A DNA stretch of 29,197 nt from JBOGEN01 sp050743265 (GTDB lineage: Bacteria; Actinomycetota; Actinomycetes; JBOGEN01). The notes beneath the pieces were generated by a model. That model searched no databases. It was given only the letters and a program-made list of their open reading frames with translations, and had not been told where the DNA came from. This document shows positions 1-7,831 of the stretch, piece by piece (within the stretch, counting starts at the first letter, position 1; each line of letters starts with the position of its first letter). The translations under genes and the position numbers were made by a program. The DNA is taken from assembly GCA_050743265.1 (NCBI GenBank), contig JBOGEN010000030.1, forward strand, positions 1 through 29,197, written 5' to 3'.

Positions 1-519
1 CAGCGCCCGGGTGGGGTGCTGCGGCTGGGGGTACGCGTTGAGGAACTTGCCCATGAAGCTCGTGCGGTAGCCGGCGTCGTGCATCCAGGTGCCGATGGTC
101 GAGCGCCCGAGACCCCGGTCTGCGAACCTCACGTACCCGCCGTCCGGCTCGGTGTTGTCGACCACGCCGTGGTTGTGCACGTACTGTCCGCGCAGGATCG
201 ACGTCCGGGAGGGACAGCACAGCGAGTCCGTCACGAACGCACGGGTGAAGCTCGTGCCCGCGTCGACGGTTTGGCGACGCAGCCCCGGCAGGTACCGCAT
301 CGATGTCACGTCCAGGTCGTCGGCGAGCACGACGACGATGTTCGGCCGGTCAGGACCCGCCTTCGGCTGGGGCCGAGGAGCCATCTGAGGAGCCACCTCG
401 GGCACCGTCCCGGCACCGTCGTCCGGCGCCGCCTCGCCGGTGCGCGGTCCGTTCAGGACGACGCTGCACACCGTGACGGCCGTCACCGCCGCCGCTACCA
501 GCCTCTTGCCCCAGCCCAA
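1..519 (-). CDS. Secreted sulfatase (arylsulfatase family), N-terminal part
   Basis: This is the first 173 codons of a type I sulfatase, running off the left edge; these enzymes hydrolyse sulfate esters and here the protein should be exported. A basic, hydrophobic N-terminus (residues 1-23, KRLVAAAVTAVTVCSVVL) looks like a signal peptide, followed by a linker and the start of the alkaline-phosphatase fold (PNIVVVLADDLD, residues 59-70, with the metal aspartates D67 and D68). The hallmark C-x-P-S-R motif is at residues 101-105 (CCPSR); Cys101 is the residue converted to formylglycine. I place the start at TTG 519, the first start codon after an in-frame stop, with GAGG nine bases upstream. An internal ATG at 384 would lose the signal peptide. 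The substrate cannot be inferred because the C-terminal half is missing. Confidence 0.88.
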   Translation of the reverse strand, partial: MGWGKRLVAAAVTAVTVCSVVLNGPRTGEAAPDDGAGTVPEVAPQMAPRPQPKAGPDRPNIVVVLADDLDVTSMRYLPGLRRQTVDAGTSFTRAFVTDSLCCPSRTSILRGQYVHNHGVVDNTEPDGGYVRFADRGLGRSTIGTWMHDAGYRTSFMGKFLNAYPQPQHPTRAL

Positions 520-700
520 TTCTCACGTCCTCACTACCGGCACCCGGAAACCCACGACGCGTCGGTGCGGGATGTGCACTCGGGAGACAGATGTCCCCCT
601 GACGGCCTTTCCCCCGAGGTGCCCCATCATGCCCAACGATGCTGTCTCGGTTGGCCGCCCCCCTGGTCAGAACGCTGGTGATACCCATCACACGCAGGTC

Positions 701-721
701 AGCCCGCCGTCTCGACGGGCT
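701..721 (-). terminator. Possible hairpin downstream of the sulfotransferase gene
   Basis: The arms AGCCCG and CGGGCT enclose a 9-base loop about 60 bases after the sulfotransferase stop. There is no T tract, so this is only a weak terminator candidate. The rest of the 259-base gap to the sulfatase start shows nothing recognisable. Confidence 0.25.
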
Positions 722-778
722 CTCCGGTGACGCCCGGGCCGGTGGTGAAACCCGTCGACGTGCCTCGGATGGGTCGGC

Positions 779-2017
779 TCAGCGGCGACGCCTGAGTCGT
801 CCGAGCGACCTGAGCGGCCGGGTGGCACGCCAGGACGTGGACGACCTCAGCGCGTCGAGGCGGCGGCGCAGCCTGTTCCGTTGCGCGGTCACCCGCTGCA
901 GGTCGCTCTCGAGGCCGGCGACGCGTTGACGCTCCGCGTGCAGCCGCTTGTGGAGCCGCTGCTCGAGCTGCTCGGTCTGCTTGCGCTGACGGTCCAGCTG
1001 CTGACTCTTGCGGTCGAGCTGCTGACTCTTGCGGTCGAGCTTCTGAGTCTGGCGGTCCAGCGTCTTGTTCAACGACGCCCGCTGCTTCTGCGACACCGTG
1101 TGGAACGCCGCCAGCCGCTCGTGCCGCGCGATGACCTCGCGCACGGTCGACAGCCGGTCGGCGACCTCGCTCCGCCAGGCGGCGAGCGTGTCCGCGTCGT
1201 CGCCGGCGACGACCTCGTCGTACCCGTACTGCTTGTAGTCGCGCTCGAACAGGCCGCGGACCGTCCCGGCCGTTGCCTCGTCGTAGATCGCGGGGGAGTA
1301 CGGCAGCAGGGCGCGGTTGTCGCGCGGCAGGTCCCGCATGCTCGCCGCGTCGTCGCCGAGGTGGGCGTGCAGCGCGTCGACGGTGTCCTGGAGGGACTCG
1401 ACGCGACCCACGTGGTTGAGCGGCAGCCGCTCGACGAGCATGTGCTGAGGGGCCCAGTGCTTGTCCGTCACGTCGTCGGCCCAGGCGTGCGCCGCCAGCG
1501 CGACCGTGAACGCGCGGAAGTCCTCGAGGACGTCCTCCGCGGTCTCGGGCACCCGCGGGAACCACGGCTGGTCGCCGAACACGCGCAGGTAGTAGGGCTC
1601 GCGCATGAGCAGCTTGGACTGCCACGCCGACCACAGACGGGTCGCCGGGTCGCGGACGACGGCGAAGCGGAACCACCCGTCGTCGGTGAGCACCTGCTCC
1701 CGTGCCGAGGCGTCGAGGCTCTCCAGCAGGAGGCCGGCCCGCAGCCACACGGTCATGTCGTGGACGGCCATGGACAGGGTGACCTCGGGCTTCGCCGACG
1801 TGGCGAACTGCTCCGGGGTCAGCCCCGCCCGGGGGGCGAGCAGCCAGAGCATTGACGTCCACCCCGACTTGGGCACGGGGACGTAGAGCACCTTGTGCTC
1901 CCGCAGCACGACCGTGCCCCGCTCCATGTGCCGGTCGTACGGCCCGTTCTCCTGCGCCCAGGGCGAGCGCGGTCCTGGGTCGGTACTGCCACCCGCGGCA
2001 GCGGGCACGTCTGCCAT
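779..2017 (-). CDS. PAPS-dependent sulfotransferase family protein with C-terminal coiled coil
   Basis: Sulfotransferase-family protein (Sulfotransfer_2-like), 412 residues, expected to move a sulfuryl group from PAPS to a carbohydrate or lipid. The 5'-phosphosulfate-binding loop is at residues 46-57 (VPVPKSGWTSML, with K50) and the 3'-phosphate motif at 118-132 (FAVVRDPATRLWSAW). After about residue 300 the chain becomes a charged coiled coil with near-identical heptads of the form LDRKSQQ (about 319-345). It ends in SSTSWRATRPLRSLG and an Arg-rich tail, a C-terminal pattern I also associate with actinobacterial glycosyltransferases. The start is ATG 2017, with AGGAG four bases upstream; the GTG at 2020 is too close to that site. 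It lies upstream of the sulfatase on the same strand, so sulfate-ester addition and removal are encoded side by side, but co-transcription is unproven. Confidence 0.85.
   Translation of the reverse strand: MADVPAAAGGSTDPGPRSPWAQENGPYDRHMERGTVVLREHKVLYVPVPKSGWTSMLWLLAPRAGLTPEQFATSAKPEVTLSMAVHDMTVWLRAGLLLESLDASAREQVLTDDGWFRFAVVRDPATRLWSAWQSKLLMREPYYLRVFGDQPWFPRVPETAEDVLEDFRAFTVALAAHAWADDVTDKHWAPQHMLVERLPLNHVGRVESLQDTVDALHAHLGDDAASMRDLPRDNRALLPYSPAIYDEATAGTVRGLFERDYKQYGYDEVVAGDDADTLAAWRSEVADRLSTVREVIARHERLAAFHTVSQKQRASLNKTLDRQTQKLDRKSQQLDRKSQQLDRQRKQTEQLEQRLHKRLHAERQRVAGLESDLQRVTAQRNRLRRRLDALRSSTSWRATRPLRSLGRLRRRR
980..1063. repeat. Tandem 21-bp repeat encoding coiled-coil heptads
   Basis: Four consecutive 21-base units lie inside the sulfotransferase gene. 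The units at 1001-1021 and 1022-1042 are identical except for the last base; the flanking units (980-1000 and 1043-1063) are diverged copies. Each unit encodes one seven-residue coiled-coil turn, so gain or loss of a unit would keep both the frame and the heptad register. Confidence 0.85.
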
Positions 2018-2232
2018 CACGCTCCTGTCCGTCGGCAGAGTCGCCGGACGACTGCCGCTCCGCGGCTGCCGCTCGGACGAGCCAGGTTCCCCGCCCGGCG
2101 AGGATACGCCCGCGTCTCCCGGCAGCGCGTCTCCGAGGTCCGGGACCTGCGCCGCACCTGAGCGAGGTTGCGCTCGGCAGGATGATCGACACGGTGGGTC
2201 GCGGCCGGGATCAGCCGGGTGTCTCCGCGGGG

Positions 2233-2249
2233 CCGCTGAGGCTCAGCGG
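2233..2249 (-). terminator. Hairpin just downstream of the glycolipid-binding gene
   Basis: A perfect 7-bp stem (CCGCTGA / TCAGCGG) with a 3-base loop starts 13 bases after the stop codon of the gene ending at 2263. No T run follows, as is common for actinobacterial terminator candidates. The remaining gap to 2017 shows no gene. Confidence 0.4.
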
Positions 2250-2262
2250 GATCGCGAGTCGT

Positions 2263-2907
2263 TCAGCCGTACACGCGGCGACCCAGGTACGGGTAGTCGC
2301 GGACGAGCCCGTCGGGGTCGAACTCGATGGTCGCCTCGAAGTCACCGCTGGCGTAGCGGATCAGCGCACCGCCGTCGGACGCCGGGCCGAGCGCCGTGTA
2401 CCGCTGGTGTGAGGCCTGCACGGTGAGCCCGGGGACGCCGACCCAGGCCATGACGAGGTCCACGCTGTGGTCCCGGCCCTCACGTGCGGCCGCCAGCATG
2501 TCGTGACGCAGCACCGGCATGGTGTTGGTGAACGGGCACAGCCCCAGGTCGCAGTCGAGGGCGTCGCCCAGGCCGGCGACGTCGAGCGCGGTGGGGGCGT
2601 CCTCGTCGTGGCGCCGGACGGCGGACCAGGTGCCGTCGTCGTCCCGGCGGAGCACGAGCGAGCGGCTCCACCCGTCACCCCGCGCGCGGACGGAGAGCAG
2701 TCGGGTCACCCAGCCCGGGCCCGTCTCGAGCGTCCAGTCCAGGACATAGTCGGCGACGGTGCTCGCGCCCCGTGCCGTGAGCGTGTCGCTGCCCAGCCCG
2801 GCGTGTGCCGCGTCCACCCGGACGGGGTCGGGCCCCGCCCACGCCAGGGTGTGTACGGTCCGCCGTTCTGCCAGTCGTCCTGCCACGAGGTCCACCCCTC
2901 CCGTCAC
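2263..2907 (-). CDS. Putative glycolipid-binding domain protein (PF06475-like)
   Basis: The protein is 214 residues and spans the whole single-domain family. The match rests on the central segment DCDLGLCPFTNTMPVLRH and the C-terminal segment IEFDPDGLVRDYPYLGRRV, both of which I recognise from the putative glycolipid-binding family; no enzymatic role is established there. There is no signal peptide or membrane segment, so it is probably cytoplasmic. GTG 2907 is the first possible start after an in-frame stop. GTG 2886 is an attractive alternative because GGGAGGGG lies about eight bases upstream of it and the conserved region begins soon after. It is divergent from the CGNR regulator gene, with about 75 bp between them. 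Confidence 0.8.
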   Translation of the reverse strand: MTGGVDLVAGRLAERRTVHTLAWAGPDPVRVDAAHAGLGSDTLTARGASTVADYVLDWTLETGPGWVTRLLSVRARGDGWSRSLVLRRDDDGTWSAVRRHDEDAPTALDVAGLGDALDCDLGLCPFTNTMPVLRHDMLAAAREGRDHSVDLVMAWVGVPGLTVQASHQRYTALGPASDGGALIRYASGDFEATIEFDPDGLVRDYPYLGRRVYG

Positions 2908-2970
2908 CGCTCATCCATGTGAATGGTGACGATAGCCCCGTGGGTCCGCCGGTGCAACCGTTCACGGCCG

Positions 2971-2976
2971 TACGAT
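2971..2976 (+). promoter_or_regulatory. -10 element TACGAT of a likely leaderless transcript
   Basis: TACGAT ends seven bases before ATG 2984, which has no ribosome binding site. With a normal -10 to +1 distance, transcription would begin at or next to the start codon. No convincing -35 is seen. Confidence 0.55.
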
Positions 2977-2983
2977 GGTGAAC

Positions 2984-3571
2984 ATGCCCGACCGCAGCGA
3001 CGCCCCCGGCGCCCTCGAGGACGTCCGGACGTTCCTCAACACCTGGTCCGTTCCGAACGAGACCCGCGTGCCGGTCGACCGGCTGAGCGAGCTGGCCGGC
3101 GACCCCGAGACGTGGGGGTCCGAGATGCCGTCGCTGCCGCCGCCCGCGAGAGGAGGGGTCGCTGCGCTGCGGCGGCTGCGTGACGACCTGCGCGAGGCGC
3201 TCGGCCAGGACCGGCCGGTGTCGCTGCAGCCGCGCCTCGACGGGCTGAGGCTGCGGGCGCTGGTTCCGCACGCCGGGGGCGAGGGGCCCGGGGGCAAGGA
3301 GCCTGACCGCGACGAGCCCGACCGCGACGAGCCCGCCGTACGGCTGGTCCCCGAACGGCCGACGACTCAGGCGTGGTTGCTCTGCGTCGTGCTCGAGGCC
3401 GTACGGCAGGGACAGTGGCAACGGCTCCGTGCATGCCCCGACTGCCGGTGGGTGTTCTACGACAGCAGCCGCAACGCGCGCCGGACCTGGTGCTCGATGT
3501 CTGCCGGGCCCGGGACGCGCGGCTGCGGGAGCATCGCCAAGACCCGCACCTACCGGGCCCGCCGTCGCTGA
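2984..3571 (+). CDS. CGNR zinc finger domain-containing protein (ABATE-type)
   Basis: A probable DNA-binding regulator of 195 residues. It has an N-terminal ABATE-like region (about 10-95), a charged linker carrying a repeated EPDRD unit (about 106-117), and a C-terminal treble-clef CGNR finger. Zinc ligands are C151, C154, C170 and C181. In the usual family the third and fourth cysteines are separated by four residues (CSMxxCGNR); here they are separated by ten, with a GPGTRG insertion at 175-180, and CGNR reads CGSI. The following AKTRTYRARRR matches the family's basic tail. I choose ATG 2984 because TACGAT sits at leaderless -10 distance; ATG 2975 would overlap that hexamer. Targets are unknown. 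Confidence 0.85.
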   Translation: MPDRSDAPGALEDVRTFLNTWSVPNETRVPVDRLSELAGDPETWGSEMPSLPPPARGGVAALRRLRDDLREALGQDRPVSLQPRLDGLRLRALVPHAGGEGPGGKEPDRDEPDRDEPAVRLVPERPTTQAWLLCVVLEAVRQGQWQRLRACPDCRWVFYDSSRNARRTWCSMSAGPGTRGCGSIAKTRTYRARRR

Positions 3572-3574
3572 CGA

Positions 3575-3597
3575 GCGGGACCGGCAGGCCGACCCGC
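3575..3597. terminator. Hairpin between two convergent genes
   Basis: GCGGG (3575-3579) pairs with CCCGC (3593-3597) in the 27-base gap between the convergent CGNR and MFS genes, with an inner GGC/GCC pairing possible. Placement fits a bidirectional terminator, but there is no T tract. Confidence 0.35.
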
Positions 3598-3598
3598 G

Positions 3599-4960
3599 CT
3601 ACTGAGAGCCCGAGACCGCCTGGCTCGCGTCCTTCTCGACCACCGCGTCGTACTCCGACATCGCCTCGGTCTCCGTCCGCCTCGGCATGAGGAGCAGCGA
3701 GGTGAACGCGATCACGCAGCAGCCGACGATGTACCAGCTGATGTACGTGCTCGACCCCGTGTTCTCCAGGATCCAGGCCGCGATCAGCGGCGCGGGGCCG
3801 CCCGCGATCACGGACGCGAGCTGGTAACCCAGCCCGGCGCCGCTGTAGCGGACGTTCGTGCCGAAGCTCTCCGCGATGAGCGCGGCCTGCGGGCCGTACT
3901 GCATGTCGTGGAAGACGAGCGACACGACGATCGCCAGCAGCACGAGGCCGGACGTCTTCGTGTCGAGCAGCCCGTAGTACGGGAACGCGAACAGTGCGGT
4001 GCACGCGATGCCGATCCCGTACATGAGGCGGCGGCCGATCCGGTCGGACAGGTAGCCGAAGAACGGCACACTGAACAGGCCCAGACATGCCGCTATGAGC
4101 GTGTCGTTGAGCAGCGTGCCCTCGTCGAACTCCAGCTCGGTCGTCCCGTACGTGAGCACGAACGTGATGAACAGGTAGAACGGCGCCTGCTCGGAGAGCC
4201 GGACGAACGCCGAGGTGAAGATCTCGCGCTTCTGGCGCTGCCAGACCTCGACGAGCGGCATCTTCACGACGTCGCCCTGCTTCTTCGCGGCCTCGAACGC
4301 GGGGGACTCGAGGACCCGCAGCCGGACGTACATGCCGATGGCGACGAGCACGATGCTCAGGAGGAACGGCACCCGCCAGCCCCACGTCTCGAACGAGTCG
4401 CCGGTGGTCGAGTCCATGATCTTGACCATGCCGGTGGAGCAGAGCAGGCCGAGCGGGACGCCGACCTGAGGCCAGCTGGCGAAGAAGCCGCGGCGCTTCT
4501 GCGAGCCCCACTCCATCGACATGAGCACGGAGCCGCCCCACTCGCCGCCCACGCCGATGCCCTGGGCGATGCGGAGCAGCACGAGGATCACGGGAGCGAG
4601 CAGACCGATCGTCGCGAAGTCGGGGAGCAGCCCGATGAGGAACGTGCTGATGCCCATGAGCATGAGCGTGGCGACCAGGGTCCCCTTGCGGCCGAGCTTG
4701 TCGCCGAGGTGCCCGAAGATCGCCGCGCCCAGCGGGCGGGCCGCGAAGCCCACGAACTGGGTGGCGAAGGCGGCGAGCACGCCGGCGTACTCGGAGTGGC
4801 CGGGGAAGAAGACCTTGGGGAAGACCAGGGCGGCCGCGGTGCCGTAGAGGAAGAAGTCGTACCACTCGATCGTGGTGCCGACCGTGCTCGCGACGACGGC
4901 GCGTCGTCGCTGGCGGATGACTGTGTCACCCGAAGCCGCGGAGGCAGAGGTGGATGCCAT
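3599..4960 (-). CDS. MFS transporter, metabolite:H+ symporter (MHS) type
   Basis: A 12-helix major facilitator of 453 residues, most like the MHS subfamily (ShiA/YhjE/ProP group) that imports organic acids or osmolytes with protons. Diagnostic segments are the N-terminal TTIEWYDFFLYGTAAALVF, the loop 2-3 motif GHLGDKLGRKGTL, RIAQGIGVGGEWGGSVLM in helix 4, and SDRIGRR in the loop 8-9 motif. The start is ATG 4960, with GGGGA seven bases upstream; GTG 4990 has no ribosome binding site. It has its own promoter (see 5014-5042) and no same-strand partner, so the substrate cannot be inferred from context. Confidence 0.9.
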   Translation of the reverse strand: MASTSASAASGDTVIRQRRRAVVASTVGTTIEWYDFFLYGTAAALVFPKVFFPGHSEYAGVLAAFATQFVGFAARPLGAAIFGHLGDKLGRKGTLVATLMLMGISTFLIGLLPDFATIGLLAPVILVLLRIAQGIGVGGEWGGSVLMSMEWGSQKRRGFFASWPQVGVPLGLLCSTGMVKIMDSTTGDSFETWGWRVPFLLSIVLVAIGMYVRLRVLESPAFEAAKKQGDVVKMPLVEVWQRQKREIFTSAFVRLSEQAPFYLFITFVLTYGTTELEFDEGTLLNDTLIAACLGLFSVPFFGYLSDRIGRRLMYGIGIACTALFAFPYYGLLDTKTSGLVLLAIVVSLVFHDMQYGPQAALIAESFGTNVRYSGAGLGYQLASVIAGGPAPLIAAWILENTGSSTYISWYIVGCCVIAFTSLLLMPRRTETEAMSEYDAVVEKDASQAVSGSQ

Positions 4961-5013
4961 GAGGATCCCCAGGGTCGCCGTAGGGGCCACGGAGCGGTGG
5001 CCGTCCGCCGGGG

Positions 5014-5042
5014 ATCGTCGTGACTTATGCCCCTTTTGTCAA
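5014..5042 (-). promoter_or_regulatory. Sigma70-type promoter of the MFS transporter gene
   Basis: Reading the minus strand, a consensus -35 TTGACA (5042-5037) is followed after exactly 17 bases by GACGAT (5019-5014) as -10. The predicted transcript starts near 5007 and gives a leader of roughly 47 bases before ATG 4960. A TAAGTC closer to the -35 has only nine bases of spacing and was not used. Confidence 0.65.
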
Positions 5043-5129
5043 TGTTTGGGCCGTACACACCCCGGCTGACCAGGCAGGTCGCAGGTCAGGGTCATCGGTC
5101 GGGTCAGCGGCACGGGTCAGCGGCACCGC

Positions 5130-5654
5130 TCAGGGGATGGGCTTGCCGGACGGCGCGACCGCGAGCCACAGCCCACCGAACTCCGTCACGTTGTGGCAGA
5201 GCACGACGTTCCTGCCCTCGTGCGCGTAGAAGTAGAGTGGGCGACCGTCGTACGTCACCTGGCGGGAGCCGTCCCGGCGCTCGGTCGTGCCGAGCAGGCT
5301 CTGCCGTACGTCGCCCAGCGCGCGCGGCGGGCCGTCCGTGAGCACCGGGGGCCAGGCGCTCGCGCACGGGCCGTAGCAGTCCGGCGTCCTCGTCTTCTCC
5401 TTGGCGAAGTAGTAGATGGCCTGGCCGGGCCGGTCGAAGAGCACCCGGCCGAACTGGCTGTCAGCAGCCTTCACGCCGGTCCCGGGGCGCTTGGCCGGCG
5501 ACGCGGTCGCCTCGGGCGACGTCCTCGAGGCAGAGCTCTCCGAGGCCCGCTCCGACGGTTGGACCGCTTCGGGCCGCAGCCCGCCGTCCGACTGCCCGCC
5601 GCAGCCCACGAGCGCGGCGGCGGCCACGGTCAGCAGCACGACGACACGTCGCAC
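5130..5654 (-). CDS. Lipoprotein with COG4315-type secreted repeats
   Basis: A 174-residue predicted lipoprotein. The N-terminus is a lipoprotein signal peptide (MRRVVVLLTVAAAALVGC) with the lipidated cysteine at residue 18, then a Ser/Thr/Ala/Pro-rich linker. The globular part holds two copies of the PF03640-like repeat of unknown function: GRVLFDRPGQAIYYFAKEK followed by CYGPCASAWPPVL, and then QVTYDGRPLYFYAHE with the closing GGLWLAVAPSG. This fold is found on actinobacterial cell surfaces but has no agreed function. GTG 5654 is chosen because GGGGGAGG lies six bases upstream; the longer GTG 5681 start has no such site. Confidence 0.88.
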   Translation of the reverse strand: MRRVVVLLTVAAAALVGCGGQSDGGLRPEAVQPSERASESSASRTSPEATASPAKRPGTGVKAADSQFGRVLFDRPGQAIYYFAKEKTRTPDCYGPCASAWPPVLTDGPPRALGDVRQSLLGTTERRDGSRQVTYDGRPLYFYAHEGRNVVLCHNVTEFGGLWLAVAPSGKPIP

Positions 5655-5826
5655 AGAGCGCCTCCCCCGGCCGGTCGGCACCGTGCGCGAGCCCCGTGTC
5701 GGGGCCCGGGACGGCCCGAGCGGCCTGAGCCGACGCTAGCGCGCGGCTGCCACGGAGGCGCGCCCTTCACCGCACTGGTCCGGGCCAGGTCGCCGTCGAC
5801 GGGAGCGACCCGGGGTACCTCCGCGG

Positions 5827-7260
5827 TCAGGTACGACTCGACCCGACGCGGTCGTGAGCCGGCCCGCCGCCGGATGGCACGGCGTCGCCGGCAGCCCGGC
5901 CCCGCGTGTGCAGCACTCCGATCACGAGCACGACCGCGGCGACCAGCGTGGACAGCCCGACCTGGGACCGTGCGGTCTCGTCGAAGGCCATCATCACGAG
6001 CACGGAGCACATGGCCGCGATCGCGATCCAGGTGAGCCAGGGGTACGCCCACATCCGCAGGCGCAGGCGCTCCGGGTCGTCCTGCTCGAGCCGACGGCGC
6101 ATGCGCAGCTGCGAGATCGCGATCACGAGGTACGCGTACAGCGCCACCGCGCCGGAGCCGTTGACGAGGAACAGGAACACCGTGTCCGGCGACGTGTAGT
6201 TGAACACCACCGCCACGTAGCCGAACGCGACCGAGGCCCAGATCGCGGTACGCGGCACCTTGCGGCCGGAGAGCCGCATGAACGCGCGTGGCGCGTCTCC
6301 CCGCTCGGCGAGCGAGAACGCCATGCGGGAGGCCGTGTACAGGCCGGAGTTCAGGCACGAGAGCACCGCGGTGAGCACCACCACGTCCATGATCGCGGCT
6401 GCGGCCGGCACGCCGACGCGGTCGAGCACGGCCACGTAGGGGCTCTCGCCCACCTTGCTCGAGTCCCACGGGAGCAGCGTCACGACGACCGCGATCGAGC
6501 CGAGGTAGAAAATGATGATCCGCCACACGACGCTGTTGACGGCCTTGGTCACCGCCCGCTCGGGCTGCGGGTTCTCGCCGGCCGCGATCGTCACGATCTC
6601 GGCGCCGACGAACGAGAACATCACCACGAGGATGCCGCTGAAGATGGCCTGCCCGCCTTCAGGCAGGAAGCCGCCCTGGCCCAGCAGGTTGGACGTCCCG
6701 ACCGGGTCGGTGCCCGGCAGCAGCCCGAAGATGGCGAGCCCGCCGATCCCGATGAACGCCGCGATCGCGACCACCTTGATCGTCGCGAACCAGAACTCGA
6801 ACTCGCCGTACGAGCTGACCGAGTACAGGTTCGTGGCCGTGAGAAGGACCATGAACAGCAGCGCCCACGCCCACTGCGGGATGCTGGGCGCCCACCCGTG
6901 CGCGATGGTCGCGCCCGCGGTGGCCTCGACGGCAAGTACGACGACCCAGAAGAACCAGTAGAGCCAGCCGATGGTGAACCCGGCCCACGGGCCGATGGCG
7001 CGGTCGGCGTACGCGGAGAACGACCCGGTGTCCGGGTGGGCCGCGGCCATCTCGCCGAGCATCCGCATGACGAGCACGACGAGGGCGCCGGCGAGCCCGT
7101 ACGAGATGAGGACCCCGGGGCCTGCCGCGTTGATCGCCGCGCCGGACCCGACGAACAGCCCCGCCCCGATCACCCCTCCGATGGCGATCATGGACAGGTG
7201 CCGGTTCTTCAGGCCCTTCTCGAGCGTCTCGCCGGTACGGACGGCGCCCTGTGATGACAT
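5827..7260 (-). CDS. Amino acid permease (APC superfamily, GABA/aromatic permease-like)
   Basis: A 477-residue, 12-helix amino acid permease of the GabP/AnsP group. The N-terminal LKNRHLSMIAIGGVIGAGLFVGSG is the helix 1 signature of that group; further matches are the helix 3-4 segment GPWAGFTIGWLYWFFWVVVLAVE and helix 6 FSGILVVMFSFVGAEIVTIAAGE. The C-terminus is hydrophilic. The start is ATG 7260, with GAGGGA about nine bases upstream; the open frame continues further upstream but without homology. It follows the RidA gene on the same strand by 100 bp. RidA proteins remove reactive enamines/imines made during amino acid catabolism, so the pair fits amine uptake and breakdown. Confidence 0.9.
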   Translation of the reverse strand: MSSQGAVRTGETLEKGLKNRHLSMIAIGGVIGAGLFVGSGAAINAAGPGVLISYGLAGALVVLVMRMLGEMAAAHPDTGSFSAYADRAIGPWAGFTIGWLYWFFWVVVLAVEATAGATIAHGWAPSIPQWAWALLFMVLLTATNLYSVSSYGEFEFWFATIKVVAIAAFIGIGGLAIFGLLPGTDPVGTSNLLGQGGFLPEGGQAIFSGILVVMFSFVGAEIVTIAAGENPQPERAVTKAVNSVVWRIIIFYLGSIAVVVTLLPWDSSKVGESPYVAVLDRVGVPAAAAIMDVVVLTAVLSCLNSGLYTASRMAFSLAERGDAPRAFMRLSGRKVPRTAIWASVAFGYVAVVFNYTSPDTVFLFLVNGSGAVALYAYLVIAISQLRMRRRLEQDDPERLRLRMWAYPWLTWIAIAAMCSVLVMMAFDETARSQVGLSTLVAAVVLVIGVLHTRGRAAGDAVPSGGGPAHDRVGSSRT

Positions 7261-7360
7261 CGTGTGCGTCCCTCGTGACGGGGTGCAGTTCCAGCGGCGG
7301 GGTGTACCCCCCATCGGGGACCTGGCAACCTCCCCGGGATGACGGACCCGGGCGCGGAGA

Positions 7361-7771
7361 TCAACGCAGCGCCGCGACCGCCTCGACCTCGACCAGCTGG
7401 TCCGGGTAGCCCAGGACTGACACGCCCAGCAGGGTGCTCGGCGCGTCGTGCGCCCCGAAGGCCCGACTGACCACGTCCCAGGCCGCCACGAGGTCATCGC
7501 GGTGGGGGCTGGCCACGTACACGGTCGTCTTGACCACGTCGGTCAGCCCGGCACCGGCCGCGCCCAGCGCGGTGACGAGGTTGGCCATGACCTGCTCGGC
7601 CTGGGTCGCCACATCACCCGGGGCCACGATCTCGCCGTCGGCGCCGAGAGGGCAGGCGCCCGCCGTGAACACGAGGCGCGAGACGCCATGTGCGACGGCG
7701 GCGTACGCGTACGGCGCGCGGTCGGTCAGCTGGGGCGTACGGATGAGCTCGCAGACCGGGTCTGTCGCCAT
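7361..7771 (-). CDS. RidA family protein (YjgF/YER057c/UK114)
   Basis: A 136-residue RidA-superfamily protein; these trimeric proteins hydrolyse 2-iminoacids or related reactive intermediates to ketoacids, or serve as specialised deaminases. Matching segments are VSRLVFTAGACPLGADGEIV, QAEQVMANLVTALGAAGAGLTDVVKTTVYV and the C-terminal VLGYPDQLVEVEAVAAL. The exact Rid subfamily cannot be assigned by eye. The start is ATG 7771, with AGGAG six bases upstream; GTG 7774 is too close to the site. It sits between the hemoglobin gene (60 bp upstream) and the amino acid permease (100 bp downstream), all on the minus strand, suggesting one transcription unit. Confidence 0.88.
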   Translation of the reverse strand: MATDPVCELIRTPQLTDRAPYAYAAVAHGVSRLVFTAGACPLGADGEIVAPGDVATQAEQVMANLVTALGAAGAGLTDVVKTTVYVASPHRDDLVAAWDVVSRAFGAHDAPSTLLGVSVLGYPDQLVEVEAVAALR

Positions 7772-7831
7772 CACGCTCTCCTCTCGGCCGTTCGGATGGA
7801 CCCGTCGCGAGGACCTGCTCGACCCGTCGGG

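Noticed and set aside
699..2192. Long minus-strand open frame rich in Arg/Ala/Pro overlapping the sulfotransferase
   Set aside because: It is an out-of-frame shadow of the sulfotransferase gene, with the composition expected of a wrong frame in high-GC DNA and no motif.
3036..4865. 609-codon minus-strand frame through the MFS gene
   Set aside because: Shadow of the MFS transporter in another frame; Arg/Pro-rich with no membrane helices.
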